Source of the DNA: Actinomycetes bacterium
GTDB lineage: Bacteria; Actinomycetota; Actinomycetes; Actinomycetales; Cellulomonadaceae
Direction: 5' to 3'
Assembly: GCA_023462275.1 (NCBI GenBank)
Contig: JAEWYD010000286.1
Coordinates: 1 to 6,262 of the forward strand
Length of the DNA stretch: 6,262 nucleotides
Below the pieces are notes generated by a model that was given only the letters and a program-made list of their open reading frames with translations, had not been told where the DNA came from and did no database searches. Positions 5,503 to 6,262 of the stretch are shown here, in pieces. The position numbers and the translations under genes were made by a program. Position 1 is the first letter of the stretch, and each line of letters begins with the position of its first letter.

Positions 5503-5816
5503 GGCAGTCGGTCCGCGAGCAGCTTGTGATCGTCGGCAGCGATCCCGTCGACCACGTCGTAGGACAGCGCCGACATCCGCATCGCGTGCCCGATGCTCTC
5601 GGCTTCGTCACCGAGCTTGCGCACCAGGTAGGTGAACCGGTCGGCGAACCGCGTCGCCGCACGGTCCAAGCCGCCACCGGGCTGCCCGTACGCACCATGC
5701 CCGAGCATCACGCCCTTGCCGGCGGTCGCCTGGAGCGCGTCTCCGGCGCCCAGCATGGAGTTCCCACGCGTCCGAAGTTCGTCGGTGTCGACCTCGTAGT
5801 GCCCGTGCTCAGTCAT
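5499..5816 (-). CDS. EspC/WXG100-like type VII secretion partner
   Basis: A 105-residue, mainly helical protein in the form of the T7SS EspC-like family: YEVDTDELRTRGNSML at the start (residues 7-22), a central glycine-rich turn with AYGQPGGG (42-49), then a second helix region through RFADRF. Near the C-terminus SYDVVDG contains Y86-x3-D90, the general YxxxD/E export signal of type VII substrates. Known: such small proteins pair with larger substrates, and the pair is exported by the ESX machinery, which is not encoded here. ATG 5816 is chosen over the longer frame to 5939 because conserved-looking sequence begins there and a G-rich stretch (GGGGGGCGG) precedes it. The stop overlaps the toxin GTG, which fits equimolar, coupled production. 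Confidence 0.78.
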   Translation of the reverse strand: MTEHGHYEVDTDELRTRGNSMLGAGDALQATAGKGVMLGHGAYGQPGGGLDRAATRFADRFTYLVRKLGDEAESIGHAMRMSALSYDVVDGIAADDHKLLADRLP

Positions 5817-5841
5817 GTCCGCCCCCCGACGTCCTGGCGGG

Positions 5842-5871
5842 ACCATAACCAGGCGATTGCGGTGCTGTCCG
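5842..5871 (-). promoter_or_regulatory. Candidate promoter of the toxin operon
   Basis: On the minus strand, CGGACA (5871-5866) and TATGGT (5847-5842) are separated by 18 nt. GACA matches the -35 end and TAnnnT matches the -10. Transcription would start near 5835, giving a short leader of about 18 nt before ATG 5816. It was picked by eye and is unverified. Confidence 0.35.
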
Positions 5872-5878
5872 GCCATCG

Positions 5879-5895
5879 AGGCGCGGGACGCGCCT
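5879..5895. repeat. 7-bp palindromic hairpin in the divergent promoter region
   Basis: AGGCGCG and CGCGCCT flank GGA as a perfect inverted repeat. It sits just upstream of the candidate -35 of the toxin operon and about 115 nt before the MFS start. It could be an operator or a structural element. A smaller 5-bp repeat TCACC/GGTGA (about 5899-5914) lies next to it. Confidence 0.35.
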
Positions 5896-6009
5896 GCGTC
5901 ACCCGAACAGGTGAGTAGCCGTGAAGAGGACGCTCCCATTCACCACCGACACGGCTGGGCCCTGTCGACTTGACCACCCGTATGGCCGACGACGCACCCT
6001 AGGGGCCAC

Positions 6010-6262
6010 ATGAGCGCCCACACGACCGAACCGATCGAGCCGACCGCCGCCTCCCCGCTGAACACCTCGCCGTGGACCCCGGGCCTGCGCGGCGTGACCG
6101 CGGGCATGATCGGGCTCATCGCGCTGACCGCGTTCGAGTCGCTCGCGGTCACCACCGCGATGCCCGTGGTGGCGCGGGCGCTCGGCGGGCTCGGCCTGTA
6201 CGCCGTCGCGTTCGCGGCGCCCGCCGCGGCGTCGGTGCTCGGCGTCGTCGCCGCGGGTGGGT
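6010..6262 (+). CDS. MFS transporter, N-terminal part (3' partial)
   Basis: An open frame from ATG 6010 to the window edge (84 codons), with AGGGG at 6001-6005, 4 nt upstream. A hydrophilic N-terminus of about 28 residues is followed by the first membrane segment, TAGMIGLIALTAFESLAVTT (about 30-49). Then comes AMPVVARALGGL, the classic start of drug-efflux-type major facilitator proteins, and a second hydrophobic segment (LYAVAFAAPAAASVLGVVAA). Known: these are proton-driven exporters of the inner membrane. The substrate cannot be told from this part. It is divergent from the toxin operon across a 193-nt gap, with no evident functional link. Confidence 0.85.
   Translation, partial: MSAHTTEPIEPTAASPLNTSPWTPGLRGVTAGMIGLIALTAFESLAVTTAMPVVARALGGLGLYAVAFAAPAAASVLGVVAAGG

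Noticed and set aside
5970..6000. TTGACC (5970-5975) as a -35 for the MFS gene
   Set aside because: No acceptable -10 occurs 16-19 nt downstream; TATGGC at 5981 is too close to pair with it.

Overview
The window is very GC-rich, with strong G/C bias at third codon positions and frequent GTG starts. Together with a four-gene 'conservon' (roadblock/LC7, DUF742 and a Ras-like GTPase behind a sensor kinase), this points to an actinobacterium. A Micrococcales member such as the Cellulomonadaceae is a reasonable guess, but the sequence alone does not prove it.

Region 1 (1-2059, + strand) is the end of a conservon operon: the C-terminal tail of the sensor histidine kinase cvnA, then cvnB, cvnC and cvnD. 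The genes are tightly packed: a 49-nt gap bridged by a 19-codon mini-ORF, then a 4-nt GTGA overlap, then a 20-nt overlap. The products are expected to form a membrane-associated signalling complex in which the kinase and roadblock protein act on the GTPase.

Region 2 (2060-2892) holds a lone PIN-domain protein without a visible antitoxin, a striking 25-bp inverted repeat of only about 52% GC, and a complete tRNA-Ser(UGA).

Region 3 (2893-5816) lies directly downstream of the tRNA and looks accessory. It has a small minus-strand CxxC/HxxxxH protein, a plus-strand hypothetical gene with no convincing start, and a minus-strand three-gene operon. The operon reads: an EspC/WXG100-like secretion partner with a YxxxD signal; a 469-aa polymorphic toxin with an N-terminal WxG helical module and a C-terminal domain resembling restriction-endonuclease-fold toxins (D378 and D390-A-K392); and a 127-aa protein in the immunity position behind a strong Shine-Dalgarno sequence. 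The operon and the plus-strand hypothetical converge on a perfect 13-bp hairpin. My best candidate for an undescribed system is this type VII-secreted toxin/immunity cassette, in particular its unassigned immunity protein and the unassigned middle of the toxin.

Region 4 (5817-6262) is a divergent promoter region followed by the first 84 codons of an MFS transporter that runs off the window.
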